In this document: piece by piece, positions 1 through 15,541 of the stretch
Layout of the letters: each line of letters begins with the position of its first letter
Position numbering within the stretch: position 1 is the first letter of the stretch
Assembly: GCA_964035545.1 (NCBI GenBank)
Contig: CAXIUT010000230.1
Location: 1,674,001-1,738,000 of the forward strand
Direction of reading: 5' to 3'
Length of the DNA: 64,000 nucleotides
From: Bugula neritina
Taxonomy: Eukaryota; Bryozoa; Gymnolaemata; Cheilostomatida; Bugulidae
Notes under the pieces: generated by a model
Told to the model about the DNA's origin: nothing
Database searches by the model: none
Seen by the model: only the letters and a program-made list of their open reading frames with translations
Position numbers and translations under genes: made by a program

Positions 1-3000
1 TTAAAATATACTGTAACATACTGAAATATACTTCAACATACTGCAACATACTAAACTACACTGTAACATACTGAAATACATTGCAACACATTGAAATATA
101 CTGCAACATACTGAAACATACTGCAACATACTGAAATATACTGCAACATAGTGAATTACACTATGACATATTGAAACATACCGCAACATACGGAAATGTA
201 GTGTAATATACAGAAATGAACTGAAACATACTGAAATATACTGTAACACACTGAAACATACTCTAACATACTGAAATAGACTGTAACATACTGAAATATA
301 CTGCAACATGCTGAAATGTACTGCAACATACTGAAGTATACTGCAAGATAGTGCAATGTACTGAAATACACTGTAAAATACTGAAATACACTGCAACACA
401 TTGAAATATACTGCAATATAACGAAATAAATGGTGAACTAGTGGAATATACTGTAACACAATGAAATTGACTGCAAGATACTGAAATATACTGTAACATA
501 CTGAAATGTGCTGCCACATACTGAAACATACGGCAACATACCGAAATAAAATGCGACACGTTGAAAATTACTGCAACATACTGAAATATACTGCAAGTGG
601 TGCATCATACTGAAATACATTGTGACACATTGAAATACACTGCAACATACCGCAACATACCACAACATACTGAAATATACTGCGACGCAATAAAATATAC
701 TGCAACATACTGAAGTATACTGCAACATACTGCAACATACTAAAATACACTGCAACATACTGAAATACATTGCAACACATTAAAACATACTGCAACATAC
801 TGAAACGTACTGCAACATACTGAAATATACTGCAACATACTGAAATACTCTATAACATATTGAAATATACTGCAACATACTGAATTACACTCTAACATAC
901 TTAAATATGCTGTAGCCTACTGAAATACACTGCAACACATTGAAATATACTGCAGCATACCGAAATGAATGGTAAACTAACGAAATAAACTGTAACATAT
1001 TTAAACATACCGGAACATACTGCAACATAATAAAATATACTGTAACACACTGAAATATACTGCAAGATACTGAAATTTACTGCAACATACTGAAACGTAC
1101 GCAACATACTGAAATACGCTGCAACATACTGTAATATCCTGCAAGATACTGCAAAACACTGAGTACACTGTGTCATACTGAAATACACTGCAACATACTG
1201 CAAGATACTGCTACATACTGAATTAGACTGTAACATATTGAAATACACTGCATCATACTGCAACATACTGAAATACACTGAAAAATATTGATATACACTG
1301 CAACATATTGAAATTTACTGCAAAATACTGAAACATAAGGCAACATACTGAAATATACTGCGACACGTTGAAATAAACTGCAACATACTAAAATATACTC
1401 CAACATACTGCAACTTCCTAAAATACACTGTAACATACTGAAATACACTGCATTACATTGAAAATTACTGCAACATACTGAAGCATACGGCAACATACTG
1501 AAATATACTGCAACATACTGAAATACACTATAACATATTGAAATATACTGCAACATACTGAAATACACTAAAACATATTGAAACATGCTGTAGCATACTG
1601 AAATACACTGCAACAAACTGGTGTATACTGTTATATACAGAAATGTATTGTAACATACTGAAGTATGCTACAAGATACTGAAATATACTGTAACATACCG
1701 AAACGTACGCAACATACTGAAATACGCTGCAACATACTGAAATATACTGCAAGATTCTGCAACATACTGAAATACACTATAACATATTGAAATATACTGC
1801 AACATACTGAATTACACTCTTACAAACTGAAATATGCTGTAGCATACTGAATTACACTGCAACACACTGAAGTATACTGTAATATACTGAAATGTACTGC
1901 GACATACTGAATTATACTGCGACATACTGCAACATACTTAAATACACTGTAACATAATGAAATATGCTGTAGCACACTGAAATACACTGCAAAACACTGA
2001 AGTATACTGTAATATACTGAAATGTACTGCAACATACTGGAATATACTGTAACACACTGAAATATACTCTAACATACCGAAATACACTGTAACATACTGA
2101 AATAAACTGCAACATGCTGCAACATACTGCAACATACTGAAATACACTGCAACACCTTGAAAAATACTGCAACATACTTAAACATACGGCAACATACTAA
2201 AATACACTATAACATATTGAAATATACTGCAACATACTAAAATACACTAAAACATATTGAAATATGCTGTAGCATACTGAAATATACTGCCACACACTGA
2301 AGTATACTGTAATATACAGAAATGTACTGTAACATACTGTAACATACTGAAACATACGGCAACATACTGAAATGTACTGCAACATACTGAAATATACTGC
2401 AACAAAGTGCAACGTACTGAAATACACTGTAACATATTGAAATACACTGCGACACATTAAAATATACTGTAACATACTGAAATATACTTCAACATACTGC
2501 AACATACTAAACTACACTGTAACATACTGAAATACATTGCAACACATTGAAATATACTGCAACATACTGAAACATACTGTAACATACTGAAATATACTGC
2601 AACATAGTGAATTACACTATAACATATTGAAATATACCGCAACATACTGAAATGTAGTGTAATATACAGAAATGAACTGTAACATACTGAAATATACTGT
2701 AACACACTGAAACATACTCTAACATACTGAGATAGACTGTAACATACTGAAATATACTGCAACATACTGAAATGTACTGCAACATACTGAAGTATACTGC
2801 AACATAGTGCAATGTACTGAAATACACTGTAAAATACTGAAATACACTGCAACACATTGAAATATACTGCAACATAACGAAATAAATGATGAACTAGTGG
2901 AATATACGGTAACACAATGAAATTGACTGCAAGATACTGAAATATACTGTAACATACTGAAATGTGCTGCCACATACTGAAACATACGGCAACATACCGA

Positions 3001-5317
3001 AATAAACTGCGACACGTTGAAAATTACTGCAACATACTGAAATATACTGCAAGTGGTGCAACATACTGAAATACATTGTGACACATTGAAATACACTGCA
3101 ACATACCGCAACATACCACAACATACTGAAATACACTGCGACGCAATAAAATATACTGCAACACACTGAATTACACTCTAACATACTGAAATAGGCTGTA
3201 ACATACTGAAACACACGGCAACATACTGAAATGTATTGTAACATACTGAAATATACTGCAACGTAGTGCAACGTACTGAAATACACTGTAACATAATGAA
3301 ATATGCTGTAGGACACTGAAATACACTGCAACACCCTGAAGTATACTGTAATATACTGAAATGTTATGCATCGTACTGAAAAATGATGCAACGCGTTGAA
3401 TTACACTATAACATATTGAAATATACCGCAACATACTGAAATGTAGTGTAATATACAGAGATGAACTGTAACATACTGAAATATACTGTAACACACTCAA
3501 ACATACTCTAACATACTGAAATACACTGCAACACAGTGGAGTATACTGTAATGCACTGAAATGTACTGCAACATACTGAATTATACTGCAACACACTGCA
3601 ACATACTGGAACACACTGTAACATAATGAAATATGCTGTAGGACACTGAAATACACTGCAACACCCTGAAGTATACTGTAATATACCGAAATGTTATGCA
3701 ACGTACTAAAAAATAATGCAACGCGTTGAATTACACTATAACATATTGAAATATACCGCAACATACTGAAATGTAGTGTAATATACAGAAATGAACTGTA
3801 ACATACTGAAATATACTGTAACACACTCAAACATACTCTAACATACTGAAATAGACTGTAACATACTGAAATATACTGCAACATACTGAAATGTACTGCA
3901 ACATACTGAAGTATACTGCAACATAGTGCAATGTACCGAAATACACTGTAACATACTGAAATAAACTGCAACATACTGCAACATACTGAATTACACTTGA
4001 ACATAATGAAATACACTGAAACACATTGAAATATACTGCAACATACCGAAATGAATGGTAAACTAGTGAAATATACTGTAACATAATGAAACATACCGGA
4101 ACATACTGCAACATAATAAAATATACTGTAACACACTGAAATATGCTACAAGATACTGAAATATACTGTAACATACTGAAACGTACGCAACATACTGAAA
4201 TACGCTGCAACATACTGAAATATACTGCAAGATACTGTAACATACTGAAATACACTGAAATACACTGTAACATATTAAAATACATTGCAAAACATCGAAA
4301 TATACTGCAACGTACTGAAATTTGCTGTAGCATACTGAAAGACACTACAACTCACTGAAGGATAGTGTGACATACGGAAATGTACTGCAACATGCCCAAA
4401 TATACTGCAACACACTGAAACATAAGGCAACATACTGAAATATACTGCGATGCATTGAAATAATATACTGCAACATACTAAAATATACTGCAACATACTG
4501 CAACATCCTAAAATACACTGTAACATACTGAAATACACTGCAACACCTTGAAAAATACTGCAACATACTTAAACATATGGCAACATACTAAAATACACTA
4601 TAACATATTGAAATATACTGCAACATACTGAAATACACTATAACATATTGAAATATACTGCAACATACTGAATTACACTCTTACAAACTGAAATATGCTG
4701 CAGCATACTGAATTACACTGCAACACACTGAAGTATACTGTAATATACTGAAATGTACTGCGACATACTGAATTATACTGCGACATACTGCAACATACTT
4801 AAATACACTGTAACATAATGAAATATGCTGTAGCACACTGAAATACACTGCAAAACACTGAAGTATACTGTAATATACTGAAATGTACTGCAACATACTG
4901 GAATATACTGTAACACACTGAAATATACTCTAACATATTGAAATACACTGTAACATACTGAAATAAACTGCAACATGCTGCAACATACTGCAACATACTG
5001 AAATACACTGCAACACCTTGAAAAATACTGCAACATACTTAAACATACGGCAACATACTAAAATACACTATAACATATTGAAATATACTGCAACATACTA
5101 AAATACACTAAAACATATTGAAATATGCTGTAGCATACTGAAATATACTGCCACACAGTGAAGTATACTGTAATATACAGAAATGCACTGTAACATACTG
5201 TAACATACTGGAACATACGGCAACATACTGAAATGTACTGCAACATACTGAAAAATACTGCAACAAAGTGCAACGTACTGAAGTACACTGTAACATATTG
5301 AAATACACTGCGACACA
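1..5317 (+). repeat. 5317-bp higher-order unit, copy 1 (blocks A1 + B1)
   Basis: The sequence beginning TTAAAATATACTGTAACATA at position 1 recurs at 5318 and 10635, giving a period of exactly 5317 bp. The unit holds block A1 (1-2456) and block B1 (2457-5317, 2861 bp). A and B share the first ~120 bp, remain similar for several hundred bases, and share the last ~700 bp; their middles differ. Copy 1 differs from copy 2 by only scattered single bases, for example T at 902 where copy 2 has G, and TATTG near 4937 where copy 2 has TACCG. Confidence 0.9.
3285..3851 (+). repeat. 330-bp-spaced internal duplication in block B1 (also in B2 and all C blocks)
   Basis: About 240 bp starting near 3285 is repeated 330 bp downstream (GGACACTGAAATACACTGCA at 3311 and 3641), including one CAACGCGTTG palindrome per copy (3389 and 3719). 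Similarity ends near 3520/3850. The arrangement recurs in B2 and in C1-C4 with the same 330-bp spacing, so it predates the split of B and C. Confidence 0.82.
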
Positions 5318-8300
5318 TTAAAATATACTGTAACATACTGAAATATACTTCAACATACTGCAACATACTAAACTACACTGTAACATACTGAAATACATTG
5401 CAACACATTGAAATATGCTGCAACATACTGAAACATACTGCAACATACTGAAATATACTGCAACATAGTGAATTACACTATGACATATTGAAACATACCG
5501 CAACATACGGAAATGTAGTGTAATATACAGAAATGAACTGAAACATACTGAAATATACTGTAACACACTGAAACATACTCTAACATACTGAAATAGACTG
5601 TAACATACTGAAATATACTGCAACATGCTGAAATGTACTGCAACATACTGAAGTATACTGCAAGATAGTGCAATGTACTGAAATACACTGTAAAATACTG
5701 AAATACACTGCAACACATTGAAATATACTGCAATATAACGAAATAAATGGTGAACTAGTGGAATATACTGTAACACAATGAAATTGACTGCAAGATACTG
5801 AAATATACTGTAACATACTGAAATGTGCTGCCACATACTGAAACATACGGCAACATACCGAAATAAAATGCGACACGTTGAAAATTACTGCAACATACTG
5901 AAATATACTGCAAGTGGTGCATCATACTGAAATACATTGTGACACATTGAAATACACTGCAACATACCGCAACATACCACAACATACTGAAATATACTGC
6001 GACGCAATAAAATATACTGCAACATACTGAAGTATACTGCAACATACTGCAACATACTAAAATACACTGCAACATACTGAAATACATTGCAACACATTAA
6101 AACATACTGCAACATACTGAAACGTACTGCAACATACTGAAATATACTGCAACATACTGAAATACTCTATAACATATTGAAATATACTGCAACATACTGA
6201 ATTACACTCTAACATACTGAAATATGCTGTAGCCTACTGAAATACACTGCAACACATTGAAATATACTGCAGCATACCGAAATGAATGGTAAACTAACGA
6301 AATAAACTGTAACATATTTAAACATACCGGAACATACTGCAACATAATAAAATATACTGTAACACACTGAAATATACTGCAAGATACTGAAATTTACTGC
6401 AACATACTGAAACGTACGCAACATACTGAAATACGCTGCAACATACTGTAATATCCTGCAAGATACTGCAAAACACTGAGTACACTGTGTCATACTGAAA
6501 TACACTGCAACATACTGCAAGATACTGCTACATACTGAATTAGACTGTAACATATTGAAATACACTGCATCATACTGCAACATACTGAAATACACTGAAA
6601 AATATTGATATACACTGCAACATATTGAAATTTACTGCAAAATACTGAAACATAAGGCAACATACTGAAATATACTGCGACACGTTGAAATAAACTGCAA
6701 CATACTAAAATATACTCCAACATACTGCAACTTCCTAAAATACACTGTAACATACTGAAATACACTGCATTACATTGAAAATTACTGCAACATACTGAAG
6801 CATACGGCAACATACTGAAATATACTGCAACATACTGAAATACACTATAACATATTGAAATATACTGCAACATACTGAAATACACTAAAACATATTGAAA
6901 CATGCTGTAGCATACTGAAATACACTGCAACAAACTGGTGTATACTGTTATATACAGAAATGTATTGTAACATACTGAAGTATGCTACAAGATACTGAAA
7001 TATACTGTAACATACCGAAACGTACGCAACATACTGAAATACGCTGCAACATACTGAAATATACTGCAAGATTCTGCAACATACTGAAATACACTATAAC
7101 ATATTGAAATATACTGCAACATACTGAATTACACTCTTACAAACTGAAATATGCTGTAGCATACTGAATTACACTGCAACACACTGAAGTATACTGTAAT
7201 ATACTGAAATGTACTGCGACATACTGAATTATACTGCGACATACTGCAACATACTTAAATACACTGTAACATAATGAAATATTCTGTAGCACACTGAAAT
7301 ACACTGCAAAACACTGAAGTATACTGTAATATACTGAAATGTACTGCAACATACTGGAATATACTGTAACACACTGAAATATACTCTAACATACCGAAAT
7401 ACACTGTAACATACTGAAATAAACTGCAACATGCTGCAACATACTGCAACATACTGAAATACACTGCAACACCTTGAAAAATACTGCAACATACTTAAAC
7501 ATACGGCAACATACTAAAATACACTATAACATATTGAAATATACTGCAACATACTAAAATACACTAAAACATATTGAAATATGCTGTAGCATACTGAAAT
7601 ATACTGCCACACACTGAAGTATACTGTAATATACAGAAATGTACTGTAACATACTGTAACATACTGAAACATACGGCAACATACTGAAATGTACTGCAAC
7701 ATACTGAAATATACTGCAACAAAGTGCAACGTACTGAAATACACTGTAACATATTGAAATACACTGCGACACATTAAAATATACTGTAACATACTGAAAT
7801 ATACTTCAACATACTGCAACATACTAAACTACACTGTAACATACTGAAATACATTGCAACACATTGAAATATACTGCAACATACTGAAACATACTGTAAC
7901 ATACTGAAATATACTGCAACATAGTGAATTACACTATAACATATTGAAATATACCGCAACATACTGAAATGTAGTGTAATATACAGAAATGAACTGTAAC
8001 ATACTGAAATATACTGTAACACACTGAAACATACTCTAACATACTGAGATAGACTGTAACATACTGAAATATACTGCAACATACTGAAATGTACTGCAAC
8101 ATACTGAAGTATACTGCAACATAGTGCAATGTACTGAAATACACTGTAAAATACTGAAATACACTGCAACACATTGAAATATACTGCAACATAACGAAAT
8201 AAATGATGAACTAGTGGAATATACGGTAACACAATGAAATTGACTGCAAGATACTGAAATATACTGTAACATACTGAAATGTGCTGCCACATACTGAAAC

Positions 8301-10634
8301 ATACGGCAACATACCGAAATAAACTGCGACACGTTGAAAATTACTGCAACATACTGAAATATACTGCAAGTGGTGCAACATACTGAAATACATTGTGACA
8401 CATTGAAATACACTGCAACATACCGCAACATACCACAACATACTGAAATACACTGCGACGCAATAAAATATACTGCAACACACTGAATTACACTCTAACA
8501 TACTGAAATAGGCTGTAACATACTGAAACACACGGCAACATACTGAAATGTATTGTAACATACTGAAATATACTGCAACGTAGTGCAACGTACTGAAATA
8601 CACTGTAACATAATGAAATATGCTGTAGGACACTGAAATACACTGCAACACCCTGAAGTATACTGTAATATACTGAAATGTTATGCATCGTACTGAAAAA
8701 TGATGCAACGCGTTGAATTACACTATAACATATTGAAATATACCGCAACATACTGAAATGTAGTGTAATATACAGAGATGAACTGTAACATACTGAAATA
8801 TACTGTAACACACTCAAACATACTCTAACATACTGAAATACACTGCAACACAGTGGAGTATACTGTAATACACTGAAATGTACTGCAACATACTGAATTA
8901 TACTGCAACACACTGCAACATACTGGAACACACTGTAACATAATGAAATATGCTGTAGGACACTGAAATACACTGCAACACCCTGAAGTATACTGTAATA
9001 TACCGAAATGTTATGCAACGTACTAAAAAATAATGCAACGCGTTGAATTACACTATAACATATTGAAATATACCGCAACATACTGAAATGTAGTGTAATA
9101 TACAGAAATGAACTGTAACATACTGAAATATACTGTAACACACTCAAACATACTCTAACATACTGAAATAGACTGTAACATACTGAAATATACTGCAACA
9201 TACTGAAATGTACTGCAACATACTGAAGTATACTGCAACATAGTGCAATGTACCGAAATACACTGTAACATACTGAAATAAACTGCAACATACTGCAACA
9301 TACTGAATTACACTTGAACATAATGAAATACACTGAAACACATTGAAATATACTGCAACATACCGAAATGAATGGTAAACTAGTGAAATATACTGTAACA
9401 TAATGAAACATACCGGAACATACTGCAACATAATAAAATATACTGTAACACACTGAAATATGCTACAAGATACTGAAATATACTGTAACATACTGAAACG
9501 TACGCAACATACTGAAATACGCTGCAACATACTGAAATATACTGCAAGATACTGTAACATACTGAAATACACTGAAATACACTGTAACATATTAAAATAC
9601 ATTGCAAAACATCGAAATATACTGCAACGTACTGAAATTTGCTGTAGCATACTGAAAGACACTACAACTCACTGAAGGATAGTGTGACATACGGAAATGT
9701 ACTGCAACATGCCCAAATATACTGCAACACACTGAAACATAAGGCAACATACTGAAATATACTGCGATGCATTGAAATAATATACTGCAACATACTAAAA
9801 TATACTGCAACATACTGCAACATCCTAAAATACACTGTAACATACTGAAATACACTGCAACACCTTGAAAAATACTGCAACATACTTAAACATATGGCAA
9901 CATACTAAAATACACTATAACATATTGAAATATACTGCAACATACTGAAATACACTATAACATATTGAAATATACTGCAACATACTGAATTACACTCTTA
10001 CAAACTGAAATATGCTGCAGCATACTGAATTACACTGCAACACACTGAAGTATACTGTAATATACTGAAATGTACTGCGACATACTGAATTATACTGCGA
10101 CATACTGCAACATACTTAAATACACTGTAACATAATGAAATATGCTGTAGCACACTGAAATACACTGCAAAACACTGAAGTATACTGTAATATACTGAAA
10201 TGTACTGCAACATACTGGAATATACTGTAACACACTGAAATATACTCTAACATACCGAAATACACTGTAACATACTGAAATAAACTGCAACATGCTGCAA
10301 CATACTGCAACATACTGAAATACACTGCAACACCTTGAAAAATACTGCAACATACTTAAACATACGGCAACATACTAAAATACACTATAACATATTGAAA
10401 TATACTGCAACATACTAAAATACACTAAAACATATTGAAATATGCTGTAGCATACTGAAATATACTGCCACACACTGAAGTATACTGTAATATACAGAAA
10501 TGCACTGTAACATACTGTAACATACTGGAACATACGGCAACATACTGAAATGTACTGCAACATACTGAAAAATACTGCAACAAAGTGCAACGTACTGAAG
10601 TACACTGTAACATATTGAAATACACTGCGACACA
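5318..10634 (+). repeat. 5317-bp higher-order unit, copy 2 (blocks A2 + B2)
   Basis: Second complete copy: A2 at 5318-7773 and B2 at 7774-10634. Open frames, palindromes and variant monomers recur at exactly +5317 from copy 1. A2 carries two variants shared with A3 but not with A1 or A4 (AAATATGCTG near 5412 and CTGAAATATG near 6218), and a private change (ATTCTG near 7277). The shared variants suggest A2 and A3 descend from the most recent duplication of the A block here. Confidence 0.9.
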
Positions 10635-13090
10635 TTAAAATATACTGTAACATACTGAAATATACTTCAACATACTGCAACATACTAAACTACACTGTAA
10701 CATACTGAAATACATTGCAACACATTGAAATATGCTGCAACATACTGAAACATACTGCAACATACTGAAATATACTGCAACATAGTGAATTACACTATGA
10801 CATATTGAAACATACCGCAACATACGGAAATGTAGTGTAATATACAGAAATGAACTGAAACATACTGAAATATACTGTAACACACTGAAACATACTCTAA
10901 CATACTGAAATAGACTGTAACATACTGAAATATACTGCAACATGCTGAAATGTACTGCAACATACTGAAGTATACTGCAAGATAGTGCAATGTACTGAAA
11001 TACACTGTAAAATACTGAAATACACTGCAACACATTGAAATATACTGCAATATAACGAAATAAATGGTGAACTAGTGGAATATACTGTAACACAATGAAA
11101 TTGACTGCAAGATACTGAAATATACTGTAACATACTGAAATGTGCTGCCACATACTGAAACATACGGCAACATACCGAAATAAAATGCGACACGTTGAAA
11201 ATTACTGCAACATACTGAAATATACTGCAAGTGGTGCATCATACTGAAATACATTGTGACACATTGAAATACACTGCAACATACCGCAACATACCACAAC
11301 ATACTGAAATATACTGCGACGCAATAAAATATACTGCAACATACTGAAGTATACTGCAACATACTGCAACATACTAAAATACACTGCAACATACTGAAAT
11401 ACATTGCAACACATTAAAACATACTGCAACATACTGAAACGTACTGCAACATACTGAAATATACTGCAACATACTGAAATACTCTATAACATATTGAAAT
11501 ATACTGCAACATACTGAATTACACTCTAACATACTGAAATATGCTGTAGCCTACTGAAATACACTGCAACACATTGAAATATACTGCAGCATACCGAAAT
11601 GAATGGTAAACTAACGAAATAAACTGTAACATATTTAAACATACCGGAACATACTGCAACATAATAAAATATACTGTAACACACTGAAATATACTGCAAG
11701 ATACTGAAATTTACTGCAACATACTGAAACGTACGCAACATACTGAAATACGCTGCAACATACTGTAATATCCTGCAAGATACTGCAAAACACTGAGTAC
11801 ACTGTGTCATACTGAAATACACTGCAACATACTGCAAGATACTGCTACATACTGAATTAGACTGTAACATATTGAAATACACTGCATCATACTGCAACAT
11901 ACTGAAATACACTGAAAAATATTGATATACACTGCAACATATTGAAATTTACTGCAAAATACTGAAACATAAGGCAACATACTGAAATATACTGCGACAC
12001 GTTGAAATAAACTGCAACATACTAAAATATACTCCAACATACTGCAACTTCCTAAAATACACTGTAACATACTGAAATACACTGCATTACATTGAAAATT
12101 ACTGCAACATACTGAAGCATACGGCAACATACTGAAATATACTGCAACATACTGAAATACACTATAACATATTGAAATATACTGCAACATACTGAAATAC
12201 ACTAAAACATATTGAAACATGCTGTAGCATACTGAAATACACTGCAACAAACTGGTGTATACTGTTATATACAGAAATGTATTGTAACATACTGAAGTAT
12301 GCTACAAGATACTGAAATATACTGTAACATACCGAAACGTACGCAACATACTGAAATACGCTGCAACATACTGAAATATACTGCAAGATTCTGCAACATA
12401 CTGAAATACACTATAACATATTGAAATATACTGCAACATACTGAATTACACTCTTACAAACTGAAATATGCTGTAGCATACTGAATTACACTGCAACACA
12501 CTGAAGTATACTGTAATATACTGAAATGTACTGCGACATACTGAATTATACTGCGACATACTGCAACATACTTAAATACACTGTAACATAATGAAATATG
12601 CTGTAGCACACTGAAATACACTGCAAAACACTGAAGTATACTGTAATATACTGAAATGTACTGCAACATACTGGAATATACTGTAACACACTGAAATATA
12701 CTCTAACATACCGAAATACACTGTAACATACTGAAATAAACTGCAACATGCTGCAACATACTGCAACATACTGAAATACACTGCAACACCTTGAAAAATA
12801 CTGCAACATACTTAAACATACGGCAACATACTAAAATACACTATAACATATTGAAATATACTGCAACATACTAAAATACACTAAAACATATTGAAATATG
12901 CTGTAGCATACTGAAATATACTGCCACACACTGAAGTATACTGTAATATACAGAAATGTACTGTAACATACTGTAACATACTGAAACATACGGCAACATA
13001 CTGAAATGTACTGCAACATACTGAAATATACTGCAACAAAGTGCAACGTACTGAAGTACACTGTAACATATTGAAATACACTGCGACACA
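10635..13090 (+). repeat. Block A3 (2456 bp)
   Basis: Third A block, same length as A1 and A2, starting with the common head TTAAAATATACTGTAACATA and ending just before the same head at 13091. It shares derived single-base variants with A2. Unlike copies 1 and 2 it is followed by a C block rather than a B block, so the strict A-B alternation ends here. Confidence 0.88.
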
Positions 13091-15541
13091 TTAAAATATA
13101 CTGTAACATACTGAAATATACTTCAACATACTGCAACATACTAAACTACACTGTAACATACTGAAATACATTGCAACACATTGAAATATACTGCAACATA
13201 CTGAAACATACTGTAGCGTACTGAAAGACACTACAACTCACTGAAGGATAGTGTGATATACGGCAATGTACTGCAACATCCCAAATATACTGCAACACAC
13301 TGAAACATAAGGCAACATACCGAAATATACTGCGATGCATTGAAATATACTGCAACATACTAAAATATACTGCAACATACTGCAACATCCTAAAATACAC
13401 TGTAACATACTGAAATGCACTGCAACACTTTGAAAAATACTGCAACATACTTAAACATACGGCAACATACTAAAATACACTATAACATATTGAAATATAC
13501 TGCAACATACTGAAATACACTATAACATATTGAAATATACTGCAACGTACTGAATTACACTCTAACAAACTGAAATATGCTGTAGCATACTGAAACACAC
13601 GGCAACATACTGAAATGTATTGTAACATACTGAAATATACTGCAACGTAGTGCAACGTACTGAAATACACTGTAACATAATGAAATATGCTGTAGGACAC
13701 TGAAATACACTGCAACACCCTGAAGTATACTGTAATATACTGAAATGTTATGCATCGTACTGAAAAATGATGCAACGCGTTGAATTACACTATAACATAT
13801 TGAAATATACCGCAACATACTGAAATGTAGTGTAATATACAGAGATGAACTGTAACATACTGAAATATACTGTAACACACTCAAACATACCCTAACATAC
13901 TGAAATACACTGCAACACAGTGGAGTATACTGTAATACACTGAAATGTACTGCAACATACTGAATTATACTGCAACACACTGCAACATACTGGAACACAC
14001 TGTAACATAATGAAATATGCTGTAGGACACTGAAATACACTGCAACACCCTGAAGTATACTGTAATATACCGAAATGTTATGCAACGTACTAAAAAATAA
14101 CGCAACGCGTTGAATTACACTATAACATATTGAAATATACCGCAACATACTGAAATGTAGTGTAATATACAGAAATGAACTGTAACATACTGAAATATAC
14201 TGTAACACACTCAAACATACTCTAACATACTGAAATAGACTGTAAGATACTGAAATATACTGCAACATACTGAAATGAATGGTAAACTAGTGAAATATAC
14301 TGTAACATAATGAAACATACCGGAACATACTGCAACATAATAAAATATACTGTAACACACTGAAATATGCTACAAGATACTGAAATATACTGTAACATAC
14401 TGAAACGTACGCAACATACTGAAATACGCTGCAACATACTGAAATATACTGCAAGATACTGTAACATACTGAAATACACTGAAATACACTGTAACATATT
14501 AAAATACATTGCAAAACATCGAAATATACTGCAACGTACTGAAATTTGCTGTAGCATACTGAAAGACACTACAACTCACTGAAGGATAGTGTGACATACG
14601 GAAATGTACTGCAACATGCCCAAATATACTGCAACACACTGAAACATAAGGCAACATACTGAAATATACTGCGATGCATTGAAATAATATACTGCAACAT
14701 ACTAAAATATACTGCAACATACTGCAACATCCTAAAATACACTGTAACATACTGAAATACACTGCAACACCTTGAAAAATACTGCAACATACTTAAACAT
14801 ATGGCAACATACTAAAATACACTATAACATATTGAAATATACTGCAACATACTGAAATACACTATAACATATTGAAATATACTGCAACATACTGAATTAC
14901 ACTCTTACAAACTGAAATATGCTGCAGCATACTGAATTACACTGCAACACACTGAAGTATACTGTAATATACTGAAATGTACTGCGACATACTGAATTAT
15001 ACTGCGGCATACTGCAACATACTTAAATACACTGTAACATAATGAAATATGCTGTAGCACACTGAAATACACTGCAAAACACTGAAGTATACTGTAATAT
15101 ACTGAAATGTACTGCAACATACTGGAATATACTGTAACACACTGAAATATACTCTGACATACCGAAATACACTGTAACATACTGAAATAAACTGCAACAT
15201 GCTGCAACATACTGCAACATACTGAAATACACTGCAACACCTTGAAAAATACTGCAACATACTTAAACATACGGCAACATACTAAAATACACTATAACAT
15301 ATTGAAATATACTGCAACATACTAAAATACACTAAAACATATTGAAATATGCTGTAGCATACTGAAATATACTGCCACACACTGAAGTATACTGTAATAT
15401 ACAGAAATGCACTGTAACATACTGTAACATACTGGAACATACGGCAACATACTGAAATGTACTGCAACATACTGAAAAATACTGCAACAAAGTGCAACGT
15501 ACTGAAGTACACTGTAACATATTGAAATACACTGCGACACA
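13091..15541 (+). repeat. Block C1 (2451 bp, carries a 160-bp deletion)
   Basis: This block has the same ~120-bp head as A and B but then switches, at about 13210, to a different middle (TGTAGCGTACTGAAAGACAC), which defines type C. It is 160 bp shorter than C2 and C3. The deletion lies near 14270, where the sequence jumps from the equivalent of C2 position ~19170 to ~19330, joined at the repeated ATACTGCAACATAC-type monomer. From there to 15541 it follows the B/C pattern and ends in the common tail. Confidence 0.85.

Noticed and set aside
3171-4136. 321-codon minus-strand open frame, recurring at 8488, 18462, 21073 and 23684
   Set aside because: It is a run of the 20-residue cycle dictated by the stop-free monomer, with overlapping equally open frames alongside. 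Its ends are set by chance CTG-to-CTA type changes on the plus strand. It has no domain, no codon-position bias that I can see, and no gene context.
4143-4358. 71-codon plus-strand open frame, recurring at 9460, 14367, 19434, 22045 and 24656, with variants at 40336, 47504 and 54672
   Set aside because: Plus-strand frames normally hit TGA every 60 bp; here a 9-bp monomer and a few substitutions remove it. The peptide is only the translated repeat. Its identity across copies mirrors DNA identity. Useful as a landmark, not supported as a gene.
4457-4470. AT-rich AAATAATATACTG as a promoter or origin element
   Set aside because: It is a 12-bp monomer variant inherited with B/C blocks; TATA-like strings occur throughout the array because of the monomer itself.
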